Made by a program: the position numbers and the translations under genes. A model generated the notes under the pieces. The model worked only from the letters and a program-made list of their open reading frames with translations. It did not search any database and was not told the origin of the DNA. A DNA stretch of 64,000 bases, from NCBI RefSeq assembly GCF_900106065.1, contig NZ_LT629796.1, forward strand, positions 3,751,501 through 3,815,500, read 5' to 3'. How positions within the stretch are numbered: position 1 is the stretch's first letter; each line of letters starts with the position of its first letter. Shown in pieces: positions 26,622 through 35,321 of the stretch. Origin of the DNA: Pseudomonas mandelii (GTDB taxonomy: Bacteria > Pseudomonadota > Gammaproteobacteria > Pseudomonadales > Pseudomonadaceae).

Positions 26622-28066
26622 GTTTCCCTACCACTCTGGACGGCCTGTACATCAACGGCCAATGGTCGGCTGGCAACGAACATCTGCGCGTGATCAACCC
26701 GGCGACCGAAGCCCTGTTGACCACCGTGAATGGCGGCGATGAAAAAGCCGTCGATCAAGCGGTCACCGCCGCCACCCAGGCGTTCGGCGAATGGTCGAAA
26801 ACCACCGGTGCCGAACGCGGCGCGATCCTGCGCAGAATCGCCGCCGGCGTGCAGGCCGGGCGCGACCACTTGATGAAGTTGCAGTCGAGCAACAACGGCA
26901 AGCCGCTGTTCGAAGCCGCCATCGACGTCGATGACGTGATCGCGACGTTCGAGTACTACGCCGGTCTCGCCGAAGGCCTCGATGCCAGACAAGACAGCAA
27001 CGTCGAGCTGCCCACCGACGATTTCAGCGCTCGCGTGCGCCGTGAACCGTGCGGCGTGGTCGGCCTGATCGTGCCGTGGAATTTCCCGATGGTCACCACG
27101 GCCTGGAAACTCGCCCCAGCCCTGGCGGCCGGTTGCTGCGTGGTGCTCAAACCGTCCGAAGTCACGCCGTTGCCCGAGCTGGAACTGGCGGCGATCGTCG
27201 CTGAGGCCGGCTTGCCGGATGGCGTGTTCAACCTGGTCTGCGGCACGGGCCTGGCCGTCGGCGCGCCGCTGTCGGCCGACCCGCGCATCGCCAAAATCTC
27301 CTTCACCGGCAGCAATGCGGTCGGTGTACAGGTCATGCAACGTGCGGCGGAAACTGTCAAAGGCGTGAGCCTGGAACTGGGCGGCAAATCTTCGCTGCTG
27401 GTGCTCGCTGACGCCGACATCGAACTGGCGGTTGAAGTGGCCTGTGGCGGCGGTTTCTTCAACGCCGGGCAAATGTGCTCCGCCACCAGCCGCGTGCTGG
27501 TCGCTGATGAATTGGCAGATGAGTTCCTCATCCGATTGAAGGCCCGCGCCGAAGCCATTCGCGTCGCCGACCCGTTCGACCCGAACGTGGAAATGGGCGC
27601 GCTGGTCAATCAGGCGCAATACCAGCGTGTGCTGGGCCACATCGATCGCGGTTTGAGCGCCGGGGCCAAGCTGGTTAGCGGCGGTAATCGCCCTGCAGAC
27701 CTGCCCCGCGGCTATTTTTTGCAGCCGACGATTTTCACCGAAGTGCCCCAGGGCAGTGCGTTGTGGTGTGAAGAGATTTTCGGCCCGGTGATCTGCGTGC
27801 GCAGTTTCGCCACAGAAGCCGAAGCGATTGCCCTGGCCAACGACAGCCAGTTTGGTTTGGTGGCCAGCGTGGTGACTCGCGACAACGAAGCCGCGGATCG
27901 GGTCGCCAACGCCTTGCAGGCGGGGCTGGTGTGGATCAACGCGCCGCAAGTGATCTTCCCGCAGACCGCTTGGGGTGGCTACAAACAGAGCAGCATCGGC
28001 CGCGAATTGGGGCCGTGGGGCTTGCAGGCTTTCCAGGAAATCAAACACGTGATTCGCGCCGTCTGA
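26618..28066 (+). CDS. aldehyde dehydrogenase, likely guanidino- or aminobutyraldehyde
   Basis: 482 residues. The ALDH signatures are intact: LVPWNFP-type substrate block (IVPWNFPM), LELGGKS with the catalytic Glu, and FFNAGQMCSATSR with the nucleophilic Cys. The sequence is of the betaine/aminoaldehyde dehydrogenase type. It starts within the stop of the ThDP enzyme (ATGA), so the two probably act in sequence: decarboxylation to an aldehyde, then NAD(P)-linked oxidation, for example 4-guanidinobutyraldehyde to 4-guanidinobutyrate as KauB does. The substrate assignment is inferred from the neighbour. Confidence 0.88.
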   Translation: MSFPTTLDGLYINGQWSAGNEHLRVINPATEALLTTVNGGDEKAVDQAVTAATQAFGEWSKTTGAERGAILRRIAAGVQAGRDHLMKLQSSNNGKPLFEAAIDVDDVIATFEYYAGLAEGLDARQDSNVELPTDDFSARVRREPCGVVGLIVPWNFPMVTTAWKLAPALAAGCCVVLKPSEVTPLPELELAAIVAEAGLPDGVFNLVCGTGLAVGAPLSADPRIAKISFTGSNAVGVQVMQRAAETVKGVSLELGGKSSLLVLADADIELAVEVACGGGFFNAGQMCSATSRVLVADELADEFLIRLKARAEAIRVADPFDPNVEMGALVNQAQYQRVLGHIDRGLSAGAKLVSGGNRPADLPRGYFLQPTIFTEVPQGSALWCEEIFGPVICVRSFATEAEAIALANDSQFGLVASVVTRDNEAADRVANALQAGLVWINAPQVIFPQTAWGGYKQSSIGRELGPWGLQAFQEIKHVIRAV

Positions 28067-28082
28067 AGGCACGAAACAGGTG

Positions 28083-28111
28083 AGTGCATGCCTCGTATCG
28101 AGGCATGCACT
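28083..28111. promoter_or_regulatory. perfect 13-bp hairpin between dehydrogenase and importer genes
   Basis: agtgcatgcctcg, loop tat, cgaggcatgcact. It starts 16 bases after the dehydrogenase stop. No T run follows, so it is not a standard terminator; it could slow RNA decay, attenuate read-through into the ABC importer, or bind a regulator as DNA. Confidence 0.5.
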
Positions 28112-28283
28112 GGTGTCATGGCTTCGATGAGTTTTTATCGATAGTCAGGTGTTTTGCACGACCTCAGGATGAACTCACTGGTTCAGCCAAACCCCCGAAA
28201 ATACGAGGGAAAACGCTGATCCGGCTGCGCGGATGCAACAGTTTCGACCTGCCTTATACCTACAAAAACAAAGGGAGTCCGTA

Positions 28284-29387
28284 ATGGGCGAACATGATCT
28301 GAACAGACGTCAATTCATCAAAACCGTGGGCGTGGCGTCCGTAGCTGCGGCGGCCATGAGTTTGCCCTTCGTCAAGGCCAATGCCAGCGACACGCGCTTC
28401 CAGGGCAAGACCCTGCGCCTGTTGACCTGGTCCGACGACACCGGCCTGGCTGCACTGCGTAACATCGCGGCCACCTTCGAAGACAAATATGGTTGCAAGG
28501 TCATCGCTGACCGCACCGGCAGCACCTCGGAAATGGTCGCCAAACTCAAGGCCGCCGGTGATCGTCCGCAGTACGACATCATCACCCTGGCCGGCGTCGG
28601 CGCCGAAGGTCTGGCAGCAGCCAATCTGCTGGAAAAACCAGACCTCAACCGCATTCCCAACCTGGTCGACGTACCGGAGAAATACCGTACCGGCGCTAAC
28701 GGTCACGGCATCGGTTACCTGCTGTGGTGCAACAGCCTCGTCTACAGCACCCGCACCATCAAGGAAGCACCGGACAGTTACGCCGCCCTGTGGGACGCCG
28801 AGCTGTCGCCGAACATCTTCCTGCCGCCGCCGAACTGGACCGAAGCGATGGACCTGATCATCATCGCCGCCAAACTGGCCGGGGGTGACGAGCACAACAT
28901 TGAGCCGGGCTTCAAGAAACTCGCCGAGCTGAAAGACCGTGTGGTCACCCTGGGTGAAAACCCGAACCAGATCGCCGAATTGTTCCGCACCGGTTCCCTG
29001 GACATGGGCGGCCTGTACGCACCGGCGTTCTTCCCGAAACAGATCCGCGATCCGGCCTATGGCCTGGGCGCTACGTTCGGGATGAAGGAAGGTTTCTACA
29101 CCGACCTGATGCTCTCGGTGATGCCGAAGAACCGTCCGGGCGATACCGACCTGACCTACGCCTTCATCAACCACTCTCTGGACCCGCTGGTGCAGGGCAA
29201 GATGGCCGAGGACATCTACAACGGCCCGGTCAACGCCAAGGCGATCATCTCCGCCGAAGCGCGCAAGAGCCCTTACATCCTCACGCCGGAGCAGATTGCC
29301 GAGAAGGCGATCATGCACGACAACGCCTTCCTGGCCTCCGTGCATGACCAATGGATTCGTCGTTACACGGAAATCTTTTCTTCCTGA
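28284..29387 (+). CDS. ABC importer substrate-binding protein, polyamine type
   Basis: 367 residues. The N-terminus has a twin-arginine signal (NRRQFIKTVGVASVAAAA), then a PotD/PotF-like fold: LRLLTWSDDTGLAALRNIAATFEDKYGCKV, YDIITLAG and GYLLWCNSLVYSTR. It is a periplasmic protein that delivers ligand to the permeases encoded next. GGGAG lies 7 bases before the ATG at 28284. Ligand: a polyamine, agmatine or guanidino acid would fit the upstream decarboxylase and dehydrogenase, but the binding residues cannot be assigned with certainty. Export by Tat is unusual for the PotD group, which normally uses Sec. Confidence 0.87.
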   Translation: MGEHDLNRRQFIKTVGVASVAAAAMSLPFVKANASDTRFQGKTLRLLTWSDDTGLAALRNIAATFEDKYGCKVIADRTGSTSEMVAKLKAAGDRPQYDIITLAGVGAEGLAAANLLEKPDLNRIPNLVDVPEKYRTGANGHGIGYLLWCNSLVYSTRTIKEAPDSYAALWDAELSPNIFLPPPNWTEAMDLIIIAAKLAGGDEHNIEPGFKKLAELKDRVVTLGENPNQIAELFRTGSLDMGGLYAPAFFPKQIRDPAYGLGATFGMKEGFYTDLMLSVMPKNRPGDTDLTYAFINHSLDPLVQGKMAEDIYNGPVNAKAIISAEARKSPYILTPEQIAEKAIMHDNAFLASVHDQWIRRYTEIFSS

Positions 29388-29426
29388 TTGAGTGGCGAAC
29401 ACAAGATCTTCAACCACTGAAGATCC

Positions 29427-29521
29427 CCTGTGGGAGCGAGCCTGCTCGCGAATGCGGTCTGACATTCACCATTGATGTCGACTGATGGATCGCTTTCGCG
29501 AGCAGGCTCGCTCCCACAGGG
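29427..29521. repeat. inverted REP pair inside the ABC operon
   Basis: Facing cores gtgggagcgagcctgctcgc and gcgagcaggctcgctcccac, 54 bases of linker between. It lies between the genes of the binding protein and the first permease, where such elements often favour higher levels of the upstream mRNA, a pattern known for periplasmic binding-protein operons. Confidence 0.87.
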
Positions 29522-29581
29522 GGCTGATGTGGTTTTGAGGGCTGTGTTTGTCAGCTGCTTTCCATTGACGAGACCTTTGCT

Positions 29582-30490
29582 ATGGAACACCAACCTCTGA
29601 CTCATCCGGTCGCCGCCGCTCCCGTGCGTGCCAATCGGGGTGTTTCGCCGACGGCGCGTGCGTGGTTTTTCCTCTCGCCCTCGATGCTGTTTCTGGGCGT
29701 GCTGATTGCCGCCAGCCTGCTGGTACTGCGCATGAGCGTGGGCACCAAAGGCGCAGAGTGGACCGGGTTCAGCCTGGCCAGTTATGCCCAATTGCTCGAA
29801 CCCTATTACCTCAAATCCTTGCTGCTGACCCTGCGTCTGGCGCTGATCAGCGCGGTGATTGCGGTGTTGCTGGCGATCCCGGTGGCCTACACCATGTCGC
29901 GCCTGACCTCGCCGTTCGTGCGACGGATCTTCCTCGCGGCGGTGCTGCTGCCGTTGCTGGTCAACCTGCTGCTGCAAAGCTACGGCTGGCTGGTGATTCT
30001 CGGCCCTGGCGGCATGCTCAATCAGGCACTGATGGGCCTGGGCCTGATCAAGCGACCGATCATGCTGCTCTACAACCAGAACGGCGTGTTGATGGGCCTG
30101 GTGCAAACCGCGTTCCCGTTGGCCGTGCTGCCGATTGCCAGCGCCATGCGCGGCGTCGCCCGCACTTACGAAGAAGCCGCCGCCACCCTGGGGGCAAGTC
30201 GCTTCCAGGTGTTCCGCCAGGTGGTGCTGCCGATGAGCATGCCGGGGATCATCACCGGCGCGACGTTGGTGTTTGCCTACAACGCCAGCAGTTTTGTGGT
30301 GCCGTTGTTGCTCGGCGGTCGGCGCGTGCCGATGCTGGCGGTGATGGTGCATGACCAGATCGCCCCGCTGATGAACTGGCCCGCCGCGTCCGCTGCCGGT
30401 GTGGTGCTGATTGTCACCACGCTGGCGATCATGACCTTGTCCGAATTCATCACTGGCCGTCGTCGGCGCATGCTGGAGGCTTCCCAATGA
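29582..30490 (+). CDS. ABC importer permease 1 (PotB-like)
   Basis: 302 residues, six membrane helices starting at AWFFLSPSMLFLGVLIAASLLVL. The cytoplasmic EAA loop is visible as RTYEEAAATLGASRFQVFRQVVLPMSMPGI, which contacts the ATPase. It belongs to the type I importer permeases of the spermidine/putrescine family. Its stop overlaps the start of the second permease (ATGA). Confidence 0.9.
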   Translation: MEHQPLTHPVAAAPVRANRGVSPTARAWFFLSPSMLFLGVLIAASLLVLRMSVGTKGAEWTGFSLASYAQLLEPYYLKSLLLTLRLALISAVIAVLLAIPVAYTMSRLTSPFVRRIFLAAVLLPLLVNLLLQSYGWLVILGPGGMLNQALMGLGLIKRPIMLLYNQNGVLMGLVQTAFPLAVLPIASAMRGVARTYEEAAATLGASRFQVFRQVVLPMSMPGIITGATLVFAYNASSFVVPLLLGGRRVPMLAVMVHDQIAPLMNWPAASAAGVVLIVTTLAIMTLSEFITGRRRRMLEASQ

Positions 30491-31335
30491 GCACGTTGAC
30501 CAAGAAACGTTATGGGCTGCTGCCCGGTGAGACCGGCAAGTTTGCCGGCATTCTCTCTGGCTTCATCCTGCTGCTGGCGGTGTTGCCGATCCTGACCATG
30601 ATCGTCATGTCGTTCAGCGGCGCATCGAACCTCGACTTCCCGCCGAGCAGTTACAGCCTGCAATGGTACAAGGCGGCCTGGCACACCTTTGTGTCGCCCG
30701 ATGCCAGCGATGTGCTGAGCCTGGGCAAAGCCATGACCACCAGCCTGATGGTGGCGTGCCTGACCATGGTCTTCGCCACCATTGTGGCGGTGCCGGCGGC
30801 TTACGCGCTGACCCGTTGCGAGTTCCGTGGCAAGGCCGTGGCGCTGCAACTGATGTCGCTGCCGCTGGTGTTTCCGATGGTGGTGTTGGGCCTGGCATTG
30901 CTGCTGGTGTTCGACAGCCTGCCGTTCCAGATGACCACCTCGCGGCTGGTGATTGCCCACGTGATCCTGGCCCTGCCGTTCGTGGTGAAGAACTGCACCG
31001 CCGCGATGCTCTCCATCGGCAGCGAAGTCGAAGAGGCCGCGCAAATGCTTGGCGCTTCACCGCTGCGGGCGATTATCGATGTGGTGGTGCCGTTGATGAA
31101 GTCGGGGATTCTGGCGGGCATGCTGCTGGCGTTCATCGTCTCGTTCAACGAATTCACCGTGACCTATTTCCTCTACACCATCGATGTGATGACCGTGCCG
31201 ATCTGGATGTACAGCCGCACCGTGTCGTCGCTCGACCCCACCGTATTTTCGTTTGCCGTGCTGATCGTGCTGATCGACTTCGTCCTGATCTGGGCGCTGG
31301 AGAAGCTGGTCGGTGAAGGTGGCGTTTCGTTCTGA
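30487..31335 (+). CDS. ABC importer permease 2 (PotC-like)
   Basis: 282 residues, six helices; EAA loop SEVEEAAQMLGASPLRAIIDVVVPLMKSGI. It forms a heterodimer with permease 1 in the inner membrane. Translationally coupled by the ATGA overlap with permease 1, and followed 15 bases later by the ATPase gene. Confidence 0.9.
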   Translation: MSTLTKKRYGLLPGETGKFAGILSGFILLLAVLPILTMIVMSFSGASNLDFPPSSYSLQWYKAAWHTFVSPDASDVLSLGKAMTTSLMVACLTMVFATIVAVPAAYALTRCEFRGKAVALQLMSLPLVFPMVVLGLALLLVFDSLPFQMTTSRLVIAHVILALPFVVKNCTAAMLSIGSEVEEAAQMLGASPLRAIIDVVVPLMKSGILAGMLLAFIVSFNEFTVTYFLYTIDVMTVPIWMYSRTVSSLDPTVFSFAVLIVLIDFVLIWALEKLVGEGGVSF

Positions 31336-31350
31336 TTCTTGAGGTGATTT

Positions 31351-32406
31351 ATGTCTGGTCTGATTCTGGAAAACGTCGAGAAACATTACGGCTCGGCCTG
31401 CGCGGTAAAGGATGTAAACCTGCATTTGCCGGAAGGCAAACTGGTGTGTTTCCTCGGCCCGTCGGGCTGCGGTAAAACCACCCTGCTGCGGATGATCGCC
31501 GGGCTTGAGACCCTGAGCGGCGGCGAAATTCGCCTGGACGGTGAAGACATCGGCCACACCCCGGCGCATCAGCGCAACTTCGGCATGGTGTTCCAGTCCC
31601 TGGCGCTGTTCCCGCACATGACGGTGGGGGAGAACATCGCCTATCCGCTGAAACTGCGCGGGGTCAGCAAGGCTGATCAGCAGGCGCGGGTGGTGGAGTT
31701 GCTGGAATTGATTCAGCTGAGCGAGATGATTGATCGCCCGGTGGCCAAACTCTCCGGCGGTCAACGCCAGCGCGTGGCGATTGCCCGGGCGATTGCCAAC
31801 CACCCGAAAATCCTCCTGCTGGATGAACCGCTGTCGGCGCTCGACGCCAAGCTGCGCGAATCGATGCAGGTGGAAATTCGTCAGCTGCAACAGCGCCTGA
31901 ACATCACCACGATCATGGTGACCCACGACCAGCGGGAAGCCATGACCATGGCCGATATCGTGGTGGTGCTGGGTGAGCATCGGGTGCAGCAGGTGGGGTC
32001 GCCGATTGAAATCTACCGGCACCCGGCCAACGAATTTGTCGCCGACTTTATCGGCTCGGGCAACATCTTCCCCGCCACGGCGCTGGGCAACGGCAAGGTC
32101 GGGTTGCCGGGAGGCGCCGCGCTGGAAGTGCCGATTTGCAGCAGCATTGTGGTGGGGGAGAAGGTGAAGATGCTGATTCGTCCTGAAGACCTGCAACTGT
32201 CGCACCCGCAGGCCACGGCGGGAAATCGGTTGCTCGGTACGGTGACGTTCGTGCGCGATATCGGCGCGACGATTGAAACGACGGTGGAGTGTTCCGGGGT
32301 TTCATTTACGGCGCTGAGCACGCCGTGTCAGGGGTTTGGGTTGAGCATTGGCAACCCGGTGTCGGTGACCTTGCCGGCTGAGGCGTGCCGCGTACTCGGC
32401 GCCTGA
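31351..32406 (+). CDS. ABC importer ATPase (PotA-like)
   Basis: 351 residues. Walker A GPSGCGKTT, the Q-loop region GMVFQSLALFPHM, the signature LSGGQRQRVAIARAI, Walker B ILLLDEPLSALD and the H-switch TMVTHDQREA are all intact. A C-terminal TOBE-like domain (about 270-351, IRPEDLQLSHP) is typical of the PotA/FbpC group. GAGG lies 7 bases before the ATG. It completes a four-gene importer with the binding protein and two permeases. Confidence 0.93.
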   Translation: MSGLILENVEKHYGSACAVKDVNLHLPEGKLVCFLGPSGCGKTTLLRMIAGLETLSGGEIRLDGEDIGHTPAHQRNFGMVFQSLALFPHMTVGENIAYPLKLRGVSKADQQARVVELLELIQLSEMIDRPVAKLSGGQRQRVAIARAIANHPKILLLDEPLSALDAKLRESMQVEIRQLQQRLNITTIMVTHDQREAMTMADIVVVLGEHRVQQVGSPIEIYRHPANEFVADFIGSGNIFPATALGNGKVGLPGGAALEVPICSSIVVGEKVKMLIRPEDLQLSHPQATAGNRLLGTVTFVRDIGATIETTVECSGVSFTALSTPCQGFGLSIGNPVSVTLPAEACRVLGA

Positions 32407-32431
32407 CACTAGAATTGGGTTGGCTGTACTG

Positions 32432-32537
32432 GCCCCATCGCGAGCAGGCTCGCTCCCACAGTGGATCTCCTGTGAACACAGAATTTGTGAACACCCCAGA
32501 TCAAATGTGGGAGCGAGCCTGCTCGCGATAGGGCCGG
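32432..32537. repeat. inverted REP pair
   Basis: Facing cores gcgagcaggctcgctcccac and gtgggagcgagcctgctcgc between the convergent importer ATPase and AraC genes. The linker (tggatctcctgtgaacacag) resembles that of the pair at 16146-16249. Confidence 0.86.
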
Positions 32538-32559
32538 CAAAACCAGCACAAAAATCAGA

Positions 32560-33489
32560 TCAAACCGACAACCGCAACCGCGCCAGATCCCTTAACGGCG
32601 GTGCCCCAAACAACCGGCTATATTCCCGGCTGAATTGCGACGGGCTTTCATACCCCACCCGATACCCCGCCGCCGAAGCCTCAAGCCCTTCGGCCAGCAT
32701 CAACCGCCGCGCTTCCTGCAAGCGCAGTTGCTTCTGATACTGCAGCGGACTCATTGCTGTCATCGCCTTGAACCGGTGATGCAACGTCGAGACGCTCAGG
32801 TTCACTTCCTTCGCCAGATCATCGATGCGCAACGGTTGCTCATAGTTGCCGTTAAGCCACTTGATCGCCTGGCTGATGCGGTGGCTCTGGCTATTAGCAA
32901 TCGCAATCTCATACAGCCGATGGCCCTGCTGACTGCGCAACAACCGATAAAGAATCTCCCGGCGAATCAGCGGTGCGAGCATGGCGATGTCTTTCGGGGT
33001 ATCGAGCAAACGCGCCAGACGCAACACCGCGTCGAGCATCGCCGTATCGATCCGTTCGACATATAAGCCGCGTCCGGTGGGACGGGTCGGTACGCCCAAA
33101 GGGCCGGCGTCGGCAATCAGCGCGGTGATTTCAGCCGGATCAATATCCAGTCGCACCGCGAGAATCGGTTCTTGCGACGTGACGTTCACCACCCGCCCGC
33201 TCAACGGCATCGAAACCGACACCACCAGGTAATTCAGCGGGTCGTAATTAAAGTATTCGTCGGCCAGCCTGACCTCTTTTCGCCCCTGCGCCATGATGCA
33301 CAGCGCGGGTTGGGCCAGCACTGGGGCAAATTCATGGGACTTGCAGTGTTTGGACATGAACAGCGAGCCGACGGCAGTGGCATAAGTGCCATCATCCGTG
33401 GTGTTGCGCCGGATGATAGTGGCCAGTTCAGCGCGCTGTTTCTCCATGTCGGCATCCAGCGGGGCTTGAAAGTGATCGAACGACGACAT
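32560..33489 (-). CDS. AraC-family regulator with AraC_N domain
   Basis: About 309 residues. The N-terminal half is an AraC_N-type domain (QPALCIMAQGRKEVRLADEYFNYDPLNYLVVSVSMPLSG) and the C-terminal half has two helix-turn-helix motifs (IDDLAKEVNLSVSTLHHRFKAMTAMSPLQYQKQLRL and GYRVGYESPSQFSREYSRLFG). This subgroup often controls a neighbouring oxidoreductase, but no such divergent target is present here. ATG at 33489 is favoured over 33498 because GAGGA then lies 8 bases upstream. Confidence 0.87.
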   Translation of the reverse strand: MSSFDHFQAPLDADMEKQRAELATIIRRNTTDDGTYATAVGSLFMSKHCKSHEFAPVLAQPALCIMAQGRKEVRLADEYFNYDPLNYLVVSVSMPLSGRVVNVTSQEPILAVRLDIDPAEITALIADAGPLGVPTRPTGRGLYVERIDTAMLDAVLRLARLLDTPKDIAMLAPLIRREILYRLLRSQQGHRLYEIAIANSQSHRISQAIKWLNGNYEQPLRIDDLAKEVNLSVSTLHHRFKAMTAMSPLQYQKQLRLQEARRLMLAEGLEASAAGYRVGYESPSQFSREYSRLFGAPPLRDLARLRLSV

Positions 33490-33824
33490 GCCGGGCATCC
33501 TCGTTGAGGCGTTGGTAATGAGGCCAGCTTAAGTTTGTGCAAGACAGAGCGGTAGACACATCCTGCCTCAAGCTTGCCTGATTCTGCATCGAGTGGATCA
33601 GCGGTGCCTCTATGGCTGCTGCAACTCAGGGAAACTTGCTTGAAAGCCGAGTTTTGTTGGTACGAACGCTTTTACAGGTTGTTACAGGTTTATCGAAACG
33701 CCGCGCAGGATTGTGCAACAAGCCGGCAGGAATCGACTAACCGCGCTTCCCCCTGCGCGCTTAACCTTTGATCCTGTCGCAGCCCGTCCCCCGGCTGCCA
33801 CTCGACTCCCTGGGAGGGTTGAAC
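33490..33824. other. 335-base spacer, no gene seen
   Basis: Between the AraC gene and the monooxygenase-like gene. No frame has a credible ribosome site. One feature stands out: a short direct repeat ttacaggttgttacaggttt at 33672-33691, which could be an operator for either divergent gene. No promoter could be fixed. Confidence 0.4.
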
Positions 33825-34178
33825 ATGTCTACGCAGATCCCCGTCAGTCACATGGCTTTTGTTCGTGCCCGCGCCGGGCGTTCGGCAGAACTCGGTGCGC
33901 GCCTGAGCGCCTTGATCGAGCCGTCCCGCAGCGCGCCGGGTTGCCTGAGTTTTTCCCTGCAGCATTCGCAATGCGATCCGGAGTTGTGGCTGGTGTCCGG
34001 TTTCTGGGCGAATCAGCAAGCGATGACGGCCTATTTCGGCACCCCGGCGATGGAGATTTTCGCCGAGCTGGTGCAGGAGTTGGTGGTCAACAGCCTGGAT
34101 TTTCATACCTTCAAGGACGTGTCGGCCGACCAGGCGCGGGGGCAGTCCGGGTCGTGGGTACACAAAATGGCGGGTTGA
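33825..34178 (+). CDS. antibiotic-biosynthesis-monooxygenase-like (ABM) protein
   Basis: 117 residues. A dimeric alpha-beta barrel domain: MAFVRARAGRSAELGARLSALIEPSRSAPGCLSFSLQHS and WLVSGFWANQQAMTAYFGTPAMEIFAELV follow the ABM pattern (HxW replaced by a SGFW variant). Such proteins include quinol monooxygenases and haem-degrading enzymes but many are uncharacterised. GGGAGG lies 7 bases before the ATG. It precedes a small conserved gene on the same strand. Confidence 0.82.
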   Translation: MSTQIPVSHMAFVRARAGRSAELGARLSALIEPSRSAPGCLSFSLQHSQCDPELWLVSGFWANQQAMTAYFGTPAMEIFAELVQELVVNSLDFHTFKDVSADQARGQSGSWVHKMAG

Positions 34179-34219
34179 GGGTTTAATGGCTGCATTCTCA
34201 ATCAGCCAGGATCCGCGAC

Positions 34220-34450
34220 ATGGCACGTAAAGCCTTTGATCATTTCGAAGCTGTTTCCGCTGTAGTACCGGGCGAGGGGGGTTACCACGCCGCGATCGCC
34301 GTCAAAGCCATCGGTGGCACCGGAGCGCCACGTTTTCACAAAGTACTTGAAGGGCAAATCTTCAAGACGGCCAACGAGGCTGATCTGGCCGCAGCCAAAG
34401 AGCTGACCCGCCTCAAAGACGTCAAAGAAGACGCCGACCTGCTCTGGTAA
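34220..34450 (+). CDS. small conserved hypothetical protein
   Basis: 76 residues, soluble, charged: it starts MARKAFDHFEAVSAVVPG and ends with a lysine/aspartate-rich helix (AAAKELTRLKDVKEDADLLW). AGGA sits 8 bases before the ATG. The stop codon directly abuts that of the convergent flavin reductase-like gene at 34451. No family is recognised with confidence. Confidence 0.7.
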   Translation: MARKAFDHFEAVSAVVPGEGGYHAAIAVKAIGGTGAPRFHKVLEGQIFKTANEADLAAAKELTRLKDVKEDADLLW

Positions 34451-35080
34451 TCACTTGACCGCCCCCGGGCGCCACATTTTGAACAATGCCTCTGGCCCCA
34501 GCTGAAAGTAATCCGCTGGCCCGCCGCCGCGCAGAATCGGTTCTGCCGCGGCGGTGTCGTACACCCCGTCTTTCAACAGCCACTTGGCGATATGCACGGC
34601 GACCACTTCGCCCAGAATCAGCCAGCTCGGCACCACGTTCCCGTCCGCCCGCTGCAACTGAATGATCTGCGTGACCTTGCACTCGAAGGACACCGGGCTT
34701 TCGGCGACCCGTGGCACTTGAATGACTTTCGAGGCGACCGGGGTCAGGCCAGACAGCTCGAACTCGTTGACCTCGGGCGGGACCATGGCGCAGCTCTGGT
34801 TCATCTGCTCGGCCAGTGGCCGGGTGGCCAGGTTCCAGGCGAACTCGCCCGTCTGCTCGATGTTGTTCAGGCTGTCTTTACGGCCGACGCTGGAAAACCC
34901 GATGATCGGCGGAATGTAATTGAAGGCGTTGAAGAAGCTGTAAGGCGCCAGGTTCAAGCGGCCGTTGGCGTCTTGGGAGGAAATCCAGCCGATAGGGCGC
35001 GGGCCGACGATGGCGTTGAACGGGTCATGCGGCAGGCCGTGGCCGTTGGCGGGTTCGTAGAAGTGGATGTCGTCGGGCAT
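34451..35080 (-). CDS. flavin reductase-like FMN-binding split-barrel protein
   Basis: 209 residues. The flavin-reductase-like domain is indicated by NAIVGPRPIGWISSQDANGRLNLAPYSFFNAFNYIPPIIGFS, with the PRPIGW and NLAPYS(F)FN motifs, and FVWNLAT-type GEFAWNLAT. These bind FMN; partners of monooxygenases and stand-alone esterase-like members both exist. Convergent with the 76-residue gene. No obvious operon partner. Confidence 0.87.
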   Translation of the reverse strand: MPDDIHFYEPANGHGLPHDPFNAIVGPRPIGWISSQDANGRLNLAPYSFFNAFNYIPPIIGFSSVGRKDSLNNIEQTGEFAWNLATRPLAEQMNQSCAMVPPEVNEFELSGLTPVASKVIQVPRVAESPVSFECKVTQIIQLQRADGNVVPSWLILGEVVAVHIAKWLLKDGVYDTAAAEPILRGGGPADYFQLGPEALFKMWRPGAVK

Positions 35081-35154
35081 GGCATATATTCCGGGAGGCT
35101 CGGGAGGCAGTCATGGTGCAAGGACGAACGGATAATTTCCAGCGATGAGATTCA

Positions 35155-35249
35155 AATATGGGAGCGAGCCTGCTCGCGGTAGCGGTGTGTCAGTCAGCCA
35201 ATGTGTAGCTGATACGCCGCTATCGCGAGCAGGCTCGCTCCCACAGGGT
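35155..35249. repeat. inverted REP pair
   Basis: Facing cores tgggagcgagcctgctcgc and gcgagcaggctcgctcccac about 50 bases apart; located between the flavin reductase-like gene start and the end of the permease gene. Confidence 0.86.
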
Positions 35250-35269
35250 TTTGTGTGTCGGTTGCAAAC

Positions 35270-35307
35270 AAAAGGGGCAGACCCGTTAAGGTCTGCCCCT
35301 GTTTTTA
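35270..35307 (-). terminator. terminator of the MHS permease gene
   Basis: A strong stem, AGGGGCAGACC with GGTCTGCCCCT around CTTAACGG-like loop bases, followed on the minus strand by TTTTG. It lies 15 bases beyond the permease stop; on the plus strand it is followed by GTTTTTA, so it may work in both directions. Confidence 0.88.
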
Positions 35308-35321
35308 TTGCGCGGGCTGAC

